From NCBI GenBank assembly GCA_013215145.1, contig JABSRP010000038.1, positions 1 through 64,000 of the forward strand: DNA of 64,000 nucleotides. Reading direction: 5' to 3'. Each line of letters begins with the position of its first letter. The first letter of the stretch is position 1. Below, in pieces: positions 1-9,035 of this stretch. The position numbers and the translations under genes were made by a program. The stretch comes from Pseudobacteriovorax sp. (lineage in GTDB: Bacteria; Bdellovibrionota_B; Oligoflexia; Oligoflexales; Oligoflexaceae). The notes under the pieces are model-generated. The model was not told where the DNA came from, made no database searches, and saw nothing but the letters and a program-made list of their open reading frames with translations.

Positions 1-1756
1 TTGCGCTTTGCCATATTGTACCTCCGACATTCATGAAAGTTATCGGAGAGTTATTAGGTTTCTTTAGGAGCACTACATTTGTTAATCCAATACCCTTTTT
101 ATCGATACCTTCTTGTTCGATCCTATGGTCTGAATATGCTTCATCTCTCACTACGATGTGATAGCCATCATTGTCTGCAATTTTGATGGTGATAGCAATG
201 ATTCCGCCATTTTCGCTTTTTTCGATCCGATGCTTGATGGAATTTTCTACTAGGTTCTGTAGTACCAGACAGGGTAAATGTATTTGATCCTGAAGGGATT
301 CGGTCATATCTATCTTGAAATGTAACCTCTCCTCAAACCTGTTCTTTTGAAGGTAAAGGTAATCCTCTACGACCTTTAACTCTTGTTTGATGCTCCATTG
401 AGTTAAATCGGCTGAATTAACAATATAGCGGTATAAATCTGAAAGTCTTTCGATAGAACGAACGGCTTCTAACCGTTCATTTCCCAAAATTTGAGCTTTG
501 ATGCTATTGAGGGTATTGAACAAAAAATGTGGTTTCATTTGATCAGACATTGATTTGATGTGCATCTCAGACTGCACCTCTATAAGCTGTATGTTTTCCT
601 GAAGGACTAATTCTCTGGATTTGTACGTTTCGTTGATCTTTATTCCCAAAGCTAAGATCATGATAATATTTTCGAGAGCGACTCCATAAAATAGGACTTT
701 TTCTGGAATTGCCGAGTAAAATCCTGTCCAATATAGAACTTGCCCGAAAGCAGCTAAAAGAAGGGTGCCAAATCCAATAAAAAAAACGAAATCAGAAGGT
801 TTTCCTGATACATGAAGTTTTTTATAGGCTAAATAGATGATAGCTGTGCTTAGAAATAGGACAAAAAGACTTCCAACCCCAAATGCGATATAAGAACTGT
901 AAAACTGGACGAAAAATAGTACAACAAAGATGAAAAAGAACCCTTGAATGATTTTGTATCCAAATTTGTTTCCTCGCTTGAGATCCAAAAAATCGAGAGT
1001 AAACAGGCATGCGAAGATAATCGAAAGAATACCTACAATGCATTTTTCGGTAAAGTAAGGCAGATATACTATCGACCAGGCCCAAACTGCATATAATGCT
1101 GTAGTTGAAAGATAAATCAGATAGTATAGATAGACCCGACGTCGATAAATTAAAAAGAACATTAAGTTAACAAGAAAACACATCATGAATATGGTTAGTA
1201 TTATTTTGATATCTGTTTTCTGTTGATTAATATCCTGGATGAGGTTGTTTTTTGACTGGTAAAAACTCCATGATGATAACTGAACGTAGCATTTCGATTT
1301 TATGTAAATATTAGTCTTAGAGAAGGGATGCAATTGAATAGTTATGATTCTATTTTCGAGGGTGTCTTGATAATTTAGAGAATCGATTAACTTGTTGTCT
1401 TGGTATATTTCAATCAATTCGCAGGCGTTACGGCGTTCATGAAAAAAGACGCTTCGATGATAGCCAGTATGATTCTCTAAGGAAGTTCTGTACCAATAGT
1501 TTCCTTGTTTGAATCCAAGAGATATTTCACGATTTTCATTTTTTACAAACTTTACTCTGTTATTTTCAGAACTAATCTGAGCAAAGTTTTCCTCGCCTTG
1601 GTAAATAAAGATCTTATCGCCTAGTGACTGCCCATTTAGCGAGTCGATATTGACAGACTCGTTGGCAAGAGTCATACAAGAAGATATCAAAGATAGAAAA
1701 AAAATACATAATTTCAATATGATCACACTAACGTTATTACTTTTTGAAGCTATCAT
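1..1756 (-). CDS. 7TM sensor histidine kinase of the LytS/YehU type (partial, runs off the left edge)
   Basis: This is a membrane sensor kinase that should phosphorylate the LytTR regulator encoded divergently next to it. Read on the minus strand from an ATG at 1756, about 585 residues are visible. There is an N-terminal signal segment, an extracellular region of about 170 residues, about seven hydrophobic segments (7TMR-DISM layout), then a His_kinase domain with the hallmark PHFLFNTLNSI (His near residue 410). A reduced ATPase domain follows, with LVENSIKH (near residue 504) and GIGLTNV. The reading frame is still open at base 1; families of this type end about there, so only a few residues should be missing. 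The ribosome site before 1756 is weak, so a later start is possible. Family assignment is firm; the signal it senses is unknown. Confidence 0.85.
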   Translation of the reverse strand, partial: MIASKSNNVSVIILKLCIFFLSLISSCMTLANESVNIDSLNGQSLGDKIFIYQGEENFAQISSENNRVKFVKNENREISLGFKQGNYWYRTSLENHTGYHRSVFFHERRNACELIEIYQDNKLIDSLNYQDTLENRIITIQLHPFSKTNIYIKSKCYVQLSSWSFYQSKNNLIQDINQQKTDIKIILTIFMMCFLVNLMFFLIYRRRVYLYYLIYLSTTALYAVWAWSIVYLPYFTEKCIVGILSIIFACLFTLDFLDLKRGNKFGYKIIQGFFFIFVVLFFVQFYSSYIAFGVGSLFVLFLSTAIIYLAYKKLHVSGKPSDFVFFIGFGTLLLAAFGQVLYWTGFYSAIPEKVLFYGVALENIIMILALGIKINETYKSRELVLQENIQLIEVQSEMHIKSMSDQMKPHFLFNTLNSIKAQILGNERLEAVRSIERLSDLYRYIVNSADLTQWSIKQELKVVEDYLYLQKNRFEERLHFKIDMTESLQDQIHLPCLVLQNLVENSIKHRIEKSENGGIIAITIKIADNDGYHIVVRDEAYSDHRIEQEGIDKKGIGLTNVVLLKKPNNSPITFMNVGGTIWQSA

Positions 1757-1848
1757 CTAACTCAGATAGCTTTTTAGTTATATTTACTCCAGATAAATCG
1801 TTATATTATAATCAAAATTTTTATGAATTTATTGGGGCTATATTGCCT
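1757..1848. promoter_or_regulatory. Divergent promoter region between kinase and response regulator
   Basis: About 90 AT-rich bases separate the two divergent start codons and should hold both promoters. No clear operator repeat is visible. The frame upstream of the regulator start stays open into this region (possible TTG start at 1744), but that would extend the protein past the normal N-terminus of a receiver domain. Confidence 0.4.
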
Positions 1849-2586
1849 ATGAGGCTCTCAATCTTAATAGTAGATGACGAAAGAAAAGCGCGATCAGTTT
1901 TAAAAAACTCTCTGGAGATGATTGGAGACTACGATGTCACAGAGGCAAGGAATGGTTCCGAAGCAATTAATCAGATTAGAAAACACCCGCCCGATGTAGT
2001 TTTTTTGGATATAAAAATGCCTGGAATGTCTGGATTTGATGTTTTACACCATTTTCCTGATAGAAATTTTCACGTCGTATTCCAGACAGCCTTCGATCAG
2101 TATGCCCTTCGTGCTTTTGACGAAAACGCCATCGACTATCTTTTGAAGCCGTTTAATTTAGAGAGACTTCAGCAGTGCCTACAGAAACTTGAAAACAAAT
2201 CCATTGCTTCTATGGATCAGTCTCCTGAGGTATTATCATCCTTAGGGTGGGATCTCAAACGAATGACCGTTCAAGTGGGCGATGGCTACAAAGTTATAGA
2301 TGTTCGCGACATACTGTTTATTCGCTCAGAGGATCGAATCGTATTTGTCTATCTGGAATCGAATCGATATGCTATTGGACTGAGTCTTAACGAGATCGAA
2401 GAAAAAGTATCTCCCGATAATTTCAAGCGTGTTCATCGTTCAAGTATCGTGAACCTATCTAAAGTAAAGTCCCTGAAAATAGAGACCTCCCGTACTAGTT
2501 TAATCATGAAAAATGGTGAAAAGGTTGAGGTTTCGAGAAATTATAGAAAAACAATGAAACAAATATTTTCTGAAGATGTGAAGTAA
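1849..2586 (+). CDS. LytR/AlgR-type response regulator (REC-LytTR)
   Basis: This 245-residue response regulator binds DNA through a LytTR domain and is the likely partner of the divergent histidine kinase. The receiver domain begins at once (ILIVDDE), with the phospho-acceptor Asp54 in VFLDIKMPG, the switch Thr in FQTAF and the conserved Lys in LLKPF. The C-terminal 100 residues carry LytTR features such as FIRSEDRIV, the FKRVHRSSIVNL segment and the terminal VSRNYRK. An in-frame TTG at 1744 would add 35 residues before the receiver domain. The ATG at 1849 gives the normal length, so it is preferred. Confidence 0.9.
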   Translation: MRLSILIVDDERKARSVLKNSLEMIGDYDVTEARNGSEAINQIRKHPPDVVFLDIKMPGMSGFDVLHHFPDRNFHVVFQTAFDQYALRAFDENAIDYLLKPFNLERLQQCLQKLENKSIASMDQSPEVLSSLGWDLKRMTVQVGDGYKVIDVRDILFIRSEDRIVFVYLESNRYAIGLSLNEIEEKVSPDNFKRVHRSSIVNLSKVKSLKIETSRTSLIMKNGEKVEVSRNYRKTMKQIFSEDVK

Positions 2587-2639
2587 TTGACCAGTAGAAA
2601 GTTAGTAGCTTGCCAACAGGCATCCAGAATTGAGGATCT

Positions 2640-2984
2640 ATGGATTCTATAGTGTTCTTCCTACCGCTCCCTTTCTTTGCTTTGGTCGCTATATTTGGAA
2701 TAGTTTATTCTCACTGGGGATATTCCCAAATATCATTGTCTGATAACCGGAGACTGCTAGGATCAACCCTTTACTCGGGACTTTTCATTGGTGCTACCAG
2801 TATCTTTTTTGGCTTTGTGATTGGCCTTTATTTACTCTGTGTTTATTGTGTTTTGATTCCTTTGACTTTCCGATTTGTGACAGAAACGTCTTTCATCAGG
2901 AAGGCTATATTTGTTGTGGGATCTTGCCTGATTTCGGTGTCTTTTAGCTTTTTGTATTTTCAAATTTTGAGTCGACTGCCTTAA
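2640..2984 (+). CDS. Small hydrophobic membrane protein, function unknown
   Basis: The 114-residue protein is almost entirely hydrophobic, with about four predicted membrane helices (near residues 3-25, 45-62, 64-85 and 92-112). The ATG at 2640 follows a GAGG five bases upstream. It lies 53 bases after the response regulator on the same strand and may be co-transcribed with it. I do not recognise a family; it could be a membrane target or accessory of the two-component pair, which is an inference from position only. Confidence 0.6.
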   Translation: MDSIVFFLPLPFFALVAIFGIVYSHWGYSQISLSDNRRLLGSTLYSGLFIGATSIFFGFVIGLYLLCVYCVLIPLTFRFVTETSFIRKAIFVVGSCLISVSFSFLYFQILSRLP

Positions 2985-3216
2985 CTGTTGATCAATCTAT
3001 AAAAAGTTTTTTGTAGGAGTACCCTTTTCGGCGAAGCCAATGCGGCATAAGGATGTGGTATTCTTAAAAAATAAAATAAAAACAATATTTTAGCTAATGT
3101 CCGCAAATCCTGCTTTTTCCCATAAAAACCAGACTTATAGACTATAACTACCTTAGAGCTACGTATTTAACGGCGTAGTTAGCCACGAAAAAATCTGAAT
3201 TAGCCAGGAGGAAGAC

Positions 3217-3729
3217 ATGAAAAATTTTGCATTATTAATAGGGATGACGATTTCATCGACGTCGTTCTCTCTCCCTACAGCAGTCAACTGCCAAGACGAA
3301 ATGAGAAGGATAGAATCTCAGTTGGAACGGGATTCAAGTAAAAGACTTTACGGAACTGGCATTGGATTGGCGACATCATCTACCATGGCAACGGTTTTGC
3401 TCACTCACAGACGATATAATGGAGAGATACGACAAGGTAGTACACAGGATTTTGTCTTTAATCATATCAGTACCAATCCTCAGTATCTGTTTGCCAATAT
3501 TAAAGCAGTTCAAACTTTTGGGCATGATAGAGGAAAATTCTCTACAGATAGAATGATTCGCATCAATCGAACTACCTTCGCAGTAAAAACCAGGAATCTA
3601 AGATATCACTGTGATTTTGCTCCCATATTAGACCAGCGATGCTACAAGCAAGGGGAAACCCTTCATATAAAAGGTTTCAGCGGTCAAGATAATTCTTTTT
3701 TGAATCTGGCCTTTTACTTAGACAATTAG
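3217..3729 (+). CDS. Secreted protein of a three-member local family, copy 1
   Basis: This 170-residue protein has a signal peptide (about residues 1-24) and a strong ribosome site (AGGAGG) before the ATG. It is clearly related to the products at 3774-4286 and 5604-6125. Shared features are a G-GxxGSTQ-like segment in the middle, an 'xTxGHDxGxF/W' motif, an MIRINR-T segment, a Cys near residue 145 and a C-terminal 'GF-x2-DxSFxxLAF'. The conserved core looks like a small beta-rich extracellular domain with one likely disulphide. Function is not recognised. It sits 44 bases ahead of copy 2 and is probably co-transcribed with it. Confidence 0.75.
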   Translation: MKNFALLIGMTISSTSFSLPTAVNCQDEMRRIESQLERDSSKRLYGTGIGLATSSTMATVLLTHRRYNGEIRQGSTQDFVFNHISTNPQYLFANIKAVQTFGHDRGKFSTDRMIRINRTTFAVKTRNLRYHCDFAPILDQRCYKQGETLHIKGFSGQDNSFLNLAFYLDN

Positions 3730-3773
3730 TCTCAAAGACAATTTTAAGAACTTATATTAATGAGGAATCAAAC

Positions 3774-4286
3774 ATGAAATACATATTTTTAAGCGCTATT
3801 ACCGCAATACTTTTCGCAAATATTGGAATGGCAGATGATAGAAATGAAGCTAGTTGCCGCGAGGCGATATCTATACTAATCGACAAGGCAGTTGACGACG
3901 GTTTTATCAGAGGGACAGGGGTCGAATTGGGAATTTCTGCCAATACACCTGTAGTGATCCTGTCGTCTGCTATTGATATGTCGCGAGAGATTGGAGTGGG
4001 CTCGACTCGGGGAATAACCCTAAGACCTGGTCGTTTAAGCAATGATATCTCCGGCCAGTACCGAGCCATCCAAACTAGAGGGCATGAAAGTGGTACTTGG
4101 GAAACAATCAGACAGATGCGTATCAATACGATTACCAGACGGATAGAGACTCGCAATCGAACTTGGAACAATGATTACCTTCCTGTAACTAGTATGGATT
4201 GCTTTATTCAACCAGCTACCATTGTTATCACAGGGTTCGACAACAGGGACCAAAGCTTTATGAGTTTGGCCTTCAGCATCGATTAA
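3774..4286 (+). CDS. Secreted protein of a three-member local family, copy 2
   Basis: This 170-residue secreted protein has a signal peptide ending near MADDRN and a TGAGGA ribosome site. It shares with its neighbours VGSTRG, RAIQTRGHESGTW, MRINT-T, IETRNRTWNND, a Cys in MDCF and ITGFDNRDQSFMSLAF. It is closer to the minus-strand copy at 5604-6125 (shared TWNNDF/Y, GHxxGTW, RDQ/RSF) than to copy 1, so the local history is duplication followed by divergence and one inversion. No enzyme motif is recognised. Confidence 0.75.
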   Translation: MKYIFLSAITAILFANIGMADDRNEASCREAISILIDKAVDDGFIRGTGVELGISANTPVVILSSAIDMSREIGVGSTRGITLRPGRLSNDISGQYRAIQTRGHESGTWETIRQMRINTITRRIETRNRTWNNDYLPVTSMDCFIQPATIVITGFDNRDQSFMSLAFSID

Positions 4287-4330
4287 GCGATTAAAAAATT
4301 AATACGGAAAACGATTTTCAATTCCTCAAT

Positions 4331-4366
4331 GCTGGTACTATCAAGCGTATTACTCGCTGTACCAGC
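4331..4366. terminator. Inverted repeat downstream of the secreted-protein pair
   Basis: GCTGGTAC (4331-4338) pairs perfectly with GTACCAGC (4359-4366), and an inner AGCG/CGCT helix lies across a TATTACT loop. There is no strong T tract after it. It may be a weak terminator for the upstream genes. The rest of 4287-4650 is AT-rich with no convincing gene. Confidence 0.4.
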
Positions 4367-4658
4367 TTTATGTGGAAAAGCTTCATCTTTCGCTAGTTTC
4401 GTTTCCTTTTGAATGATCTTTTCTTTTTTCATACCCGCGCCATTATTATATTGGTTTTTTGAAATACTCACTTTTCTGGAAGACGTATTGGAATAATTAT
4501 TATTGCCTTTCGGGCTCTAAATAAATCAATTTTACATATTTTCCTCCATCCTTCTTTGCTGTCTTATTTGGGTTGAGGAAAAGAAGGTCGTGATAGAATG
4601 AAAATGTTGCTTAATGTTCCGAACAACGAATCTGATCAAACCGAGACGCGGAGTTTTC

Positions 4659-5581
4659 ATGCTACAAGGACATAGTTTTTATATCTAGTCATCGTTATAT
4701 GTTTGCAAGTTTCCTGTGGCGATGAGGAAGGAGATAGCTCGGGTTCTCCTGCATTTGCTGCCACTACCACTATGTCGAGCTCATCGCTTAGTCTCAATCA
4801 AGGTGTCACCGTCACGTCGGAAAACTGCCCTGATGACACTTACTGTTTAACCCCTTCTAATCTTGCGGGAGAGGTCATGAGTGTAGGGTTTAATGTTGGA
4901 GTTCTTGGTGAAACCCAAGGGTATCTAGTGAATCCTATCGGGCCCAATGACCCCAGTTCTGCTTCGGCAGGCAGTGCAAATCAATCATTTAGTCTAGCTG
5001 AGCCCCAGTCGCTCGAAGGAGAATATGTTTGCTGTGGTGGAAGTTCTTATCCAGCCGGCGAGGCTGTAGCTCGATCGTTATCGATCTATTTTGACTACTT
5101 GGATACTACATTTGTCGTGCCTTCTGGAAACTTAGCGGGTTCACACACAATTAGACTTATATATACAAACAAAACGTTTTCTAACGGAGTTTCTGCTTTG
5201 AAGGGTGATAAAATGTACAAAAGCAGCGATTCATTCGTTTTTTGTACGGAGGCTTCTTGTGGCGCAACCGAGAGGCCCGACGGTGCTCTTGTGGATGAAA
5301 TTGCTCAAACTCGCACAGGAGCGAATCCAAATTACGCATATTTTTCGGTATCTGTAACTGACCCGTTCAGTTTTACTCGAGATGAGGCTGAACAAGGTAA
5401 TTGGTCGTTTGAATTGGACTTCGATATGACTGGTGGAGCAGCTTTCGAACAGGATCCCAATACTTTAACCACCATAGCTGAATTGGTCTCCTCTTTTACC
5501 GTAAATTCAAAGCCTGGAGATAGTGGAAGCTCTGGCCAGACAAGCTTTAGCGTAAATGCATCAAAGTCGTCTAGCCTATGA
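4659..5581 (+). pseudogene. Predicted lipoprotein with a one-base slip inside its signal peptide
   Basis: The long open frame (from 4676; first usable start TTG at 4703) begins inside a lipoprotein signal peptide: the hydrophobic run is followed by LQVSC and an Asp/Glu/Ser-rich linker. A good start, ATG at 4659 with GGAG five bases upstream, lies one frame away and reads MLQGHS into the T5 run at 4676-4680. Adding one T joins the two frames into a complete signal peptide plus lipobox. The mature part (about 290 residues) is Ser/Thr-rich with paired Cys residues (CLTPSN, YVCCGG, VFCTEASC) and looks beta-rich and extracellular. Function is unknown. The slip may be real, phase-variable or a sequencing error. 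Confidence 0.6.
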
Positions 5582-5603
5582 CCCGATATTATCCAGCATT
5601 CTT

Positions 5604-6125
5604 CTAACCTGGACAGAAATCGTCTGCACTAGGAGGGTTAAAGCTTAGTTGCAAGAAGCTACGGTCACGGCTATTGAATCCGGTGACAATAATGTGATCA
5701 TCCGAACCCCGAAAGCAGGAAACTTGAGTCACCCGGCGAAAGTCGTTGTTCCAAGTTGTATTTCTCATTTCCAACTGTCCTGTCGCTCTATCGATTCTAA
5801 TAATCCCCGTAGTGCTCCACGTTCCATTATCGTGACCATGAGTTTGTCTGGCTCGATACCTCGCAGTAGCATGGATTCGAGATAAGGTGAAGGCCATTGG
5901 CTGGGTGCTTCCCTCACCGAGCATTGTGCGTTGGTTTGGTGAAGCTAAAACCGATGATGGTTGGTTTGCGCTAACACCGATTTGGTTTCCTATCGCCCTT
6001 AGGTTGCAACCGTCCGAATCTTCCGACGCTCGGATCATCGAACGGAATACAGAGTTGCAATTCACTGATGTTTGAGCGTTGAGAGCTTGGCTACCAAGTA
6101 AAGTTACGATCCAAAATAGTCTCAT
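5604..6125 (-). CDS. Secreted protein of a three-member local family, copy 3
   Basis: This 173-residue secreted protein on the minus strand has a signal peptide ending near LNAQTS and a GGGGAA ribosome site. It shares GEGSTQ, RQTHGHDNGTW, IIRIDRATG, MRNTTWNNDF, a Cys in QVSCF, and ITGF/VTGFNSRDRSFLQLSF with the two plus-strand copies. It ends 22 bases from the convergent lipoprotein gene. The extra Cys near its C-terminus (DDFCPG) is absent from the other two copies. Function unknown. Confidence 0.75.
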   Translation of the reverse strand: MRLFWIVTLLGSQALNAQTSVNCNSVFRSMIRASEDSDGCNLRAIGNQIGVSANQPSSVLASPNQRTMLGEGSTQPMAFTLSRIHATARYRARQTHGHDNGTWSTTGIIRIDRATGQLEMRNTTWNNDFRRVTQVSCFRGSDDHIIVTGFNSRDRSFLQLSFNPPSADDFCPG

Positions 6126-6339
6126 AGTTTTCCCCTTTAAAAATACCGTATAAATGACGCAATATTATTCTCCGTTCACTATATCTCCGAGGTTTCTCAT
6201 CTACAAAATTTGACAAGGATTTCGGACAAAAGCTAAGGGTTTGATTTCTCTATCGGAATATCCAGATGATATCCACTAGACGTAGGTTATGGGACGAGGT
6301 ATGTTCGCATCATATTGTTAGATGCTATGAGGCCGACGA

Positions 6340-7875
6340 TTGTTGACACTATCAAGACAGATTCTAGAAGACGAAACAGCGCGTGTGAGGCGAGTGCTCG
6401 AAGACCTCGATGCACAAGTTGATTCTGGTTCTTTGTTAGCGTCGTTCTCGAAGGACTTTGTCGACAACATGGGGTTGTTTCAAGACTTTGGTTTTATCAC
6501 CGAAAGCTATGACTTGTTAGAGTCTGTGATCGCTTCATCCGACGTTCTGGTCGGTGAGGACGGAGGATGGATTAAAGAGCTGGCTCGGTTGTTCCAGGCC
6601 CACATGGATCATTCTCGGGGAAAAAACCGCGATCATAATTGTGCCACCTATCAATCATTTCAGGATCATTCTTATCCTTTAATCAGGGCCCATGCTCAAT
6701 TGGGTGAAGGAATAAATTTGATTCACCAAGGGAAGCCCACTGAGGCGAAAGCTTGGTTTCGTTCCTGTCAAGAAGCCTTTGTTGCTGCTGAAGGTATGGG
6801 ACATTATGTCATTAAAGGTAAGGTTCTTGAAATCATGGCTCTTCGGATTGAAGGTAAGCATGAGGATGCCTTTGAATACGCTGTGGATCTGTTGCAAGAA
6901 GCCCTATCGGTGGGTATTCCCGCCACTGCCTCCATTCTTCTACTCTATTCTGTATTAGCTGGACATAAAACGTTTATTGGTAACAAGTACGAGGCAGAGA
7001 GCTACAGTTGGCAAGCTGTCAAGTTAGCGAAGGCTTTACCTCCGAGTAAGGCATCCGGCTTTGCGTTGTATCAGCATGCGCGAGTGCTACATGGTCTTGG
7101 AAATATGACCGGTGCCATTAAACATATAAAGCTGGCCGAACCAATCTTGAAGGTATTCGATCCCATAGCACGGGTCGCAAATCTGATGCTTTGGTTTCAG
7201 TGCCTAAAGCGACAAGAAGCATGGCATCAGGCTTGGATTCTTCTAAATCGGCTTTTAGAAACCCGTTTTGTCGACTACTTTTGGGAGGACCTTGCTGAGC
7301 TCTTTGACGAAGGCATCGATTTTTATCTACAAGTCTACGATGTGTCAGGGGCAAAGAACCTTTTAGATCAATATATTGAATACGCAATGCAATCAAAACA
7401 AGCTGAGCCCAGCGTAGATCAGATTCGAAAAAAGTGGTCTACTCTTATTGAAGAAGTCGAGGATCAAACCAACCGTGGCCAGGTTTATGGTGTAGGATCG
7501 CAGTCGCTCATAGTAGATTTCCGTAAAAGAAAACTTATCAAACGAACTGATAGTGACATCATCAAAAAGAGCCTTGTCAAAGCGCCTAGTCTCTATTTCG
7601 TGTTAGATCGATTGCTTCATGTTACGTGTACCCGCGAACCACTCATATCGCAGAAAAAGCTACTGACGGCTTGGGTTGAGACTCAAGAGTCTCTTGGGAA
7701 AAAACCAAAAGATCCTGGTAAAACGATTCGTCGAAGTATTGGGTATTTGAAAGAGATCAATGCTATCGAATCCTACGGTGTCGGACGTCAAATATCTTAT
7801 GCCTTATCCAAGGATATCGAAACAATATTTATAAGAGGAAATGAGGAGAATCAAAAAAAATGTCACCTAATTTGA
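6340..7875 (+). CDS. Large TPR-like helical repeat protein, possible regulator
   Basis: This 511-residue protein starts at TTG 6340, with GAGG seven bases upstream; a stop codon just before it excludes a longer form. Residues about 80-370 form repeated amphipathic helix pairs with TPR character (for example G-xxLIxQGKPTEAKAWF, ALYQHARVLHGLGNMTGAI). The last 130 residues are basic and could form a winged-helix-like domain (KKLLTAWVETQ, GKTIRRSIGYLKEINAIE), which would fit a transcription regulator. It overlaps the next gene by 16 bases, so the two are probably coupled. The overall plan resembles the helical-repeat protein at 23862-25037, but I cannot show homology by eye. Confidence 0.65.
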   Translation: MLTLSRQILEDETARVRRVLEDLDAQVDSGSLLASFSKDFVDNMGLFQDFGFITESYDLLESVIASSDVLVGEDGGWIKELARLFQAHMDHSRGKNRDHNCATYQSFQDHSYPLIRAHAQLGEGINLIHQGKPTEAKAWFRSCQEAFVAAEGMGHYVIKGKVLEIMALRIEGKHEDAFEYAVDLLQEALSVGIPATASILLLYSVLAGHKTFIGNKYEAESYSWQAVKLAKALPPSKASGFALYQHARVLHGLGNMTGAIKHIKLAEPILKVFDPIARVANLMLWFQCLKRQEAWHQAWILLNRLLETRFVDYFWEDLAELFDEGIDFYLQVYDVSGAKNLLDQYIEYAMQSKQAEPSVDQIRKKWSTLIEEVEDQTNRGQVYGVGSQSLIVDFRKRKLIKRTDSDIIKKSLVKAPSLYFVLDRLLHVTCTREPLISQKKLLTAWVETQESLGKKPKDPGKTIRRSIGYLKEINAIESYGVGRQISYALSKDIETIFIRGNEENQKKCHLI

Positions 7876-8994
7876 TGATCATGATAATTACGTCTGTTTT
7901 GGGCAGTGTTTTGTTTCCAGCAGAATTGAAATCTCAATTTCAGCCACCGAATCAAGTTTTGCTGCCAAATATTCTGAGTAATCAATATCAACAGAACACG
8001 ACGTCAAACCCCTTTGGTCGATTGGGAGATCTAGATGGAGCGATACACGCCACGGCCTTTCAACCAGACGGTTTTAATTTTGAATTGATGACTCGAGTAA
8101 ATCTGCATCAATCCAGTCAATATTTTGAAACCCTGAAGGTTGGAGTGACTCCTAAATTTGTGGGAGAGACAGGTCGTGGGCGATTGATTCTGTTTACGAC
8201 AAAATCGATTCCTGCAGGATCTTCTGGATGGCGAAGACTGTCTCTGCCGGCTCGCTTTGGCGGTGAGATTTTAGGCCATTTCTATGTTCTCGATTCAAAC
8301 GTAAGGGTTGAAAGAGGGCGACCACTTATCGAACTTAATAGCAAATTGAAGGAGGCCTATGCCCAGCCTGGTCATTGGATTTTATTCGAAAACTTTGGGG
8401 TAGAGCCAGATAATAGGGAGCGTTTTACCTGGATTCTTACCCTTAAAGCCCCAGATCAAACCTTTCGGGTCCCCTTCGCTCAGTCTATGGAATTTTACAA
8501 CCGAGGGGGCGAGTCAAAGTGTAAGTCCTTTCGGCGATAACTGGTTATTTCCTATTACAAGCAAAAAGATGCTGTTGGATTATAGTCGAGCTTCCAAGCT
8601 GACGACTGGAATCAAAACCTCTCGGATAGCGGTTTCGGCCCGAGTTGACTTTGAATCTATAAGGGGGCGTAAACCATCGGCCGATCCGAGGGCCTTCGTC
8701 GGCCATATAAGGCCGTTGAGCATTTCCGTCGACACAAAAGATCGATTCGATGTGATTAGAATTCTTGTCTACAAAGGTGGCTCTTTGGTCTTCGAATCGC
8801 CCGCCGAATTGGGAGAAAAGATCTCGCTTTCTGAAGTGGAGTCTCGAGCAAGGCAGGATTTTGAGGCAATAAGTAACTATCAACTCCAAATTGGCGTTGA
8901 GGTCAATGGGATTGTTTACGGCCTTTTCCGGTCGATCCAAGGGGAACAACCGATCAATGATCCGGTTCCCCATGGTTCGTCATTACCTTACTAA
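7860..8994 (+). pseudogene. Exported protein gene split by a one-base slip in a G5 run
   Basis: The first part (7860-8540, 226 codons) begins with an N-terminal hydrophobic export segment after AGGAG. The second part (open through to 8994) continues in another frame. Removing one G from the run at 8505-8509 fuses them into one protein of about 377 residues, reading through RGASQSVSPFGDNWLFP. Codon quality is good on both sides of the join, so the second half is real coding sequence. No family is recognised; the protein looks beta-rich. It overlaps the upstream TPR gene. The alternative is two genes, with the second starting at ATG 8569, but that start has no ribosome site. Confidence 0.6.
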
Positions 8995-9007
8995 ACTCCA
9001 ACAACCG

Positions 9008-9035
9008 TCAAGGGATAAGGCCTCTTAACCCTTGA
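9008..9035. terminator. Hairpin between convergent genes, overlapping the rtcB stop
   Basis: TCAAGGG (9008-9014) pairs with CCCTTGA (9029-9035) and TAAG (9016-9019) with CTTA (9024-9027), with one A-A mismatch and a GCCT loop. It lies where the plus-strand exported-protein gene and minus-strand rtcB converge, so it could serve both, although no long T tract follows in either direction. Confidence 0.5.

Noticed and set aside
1..25. An ATG at 14 (minus strand) preceded by GGAGGT, looking like the start of another gene
   Set aside because: The kinase frame reads through it as MNVGGTIWQSA, which fits the end of a kinase ATPase domain. Only four codons are visible, so no gene can be claimed.
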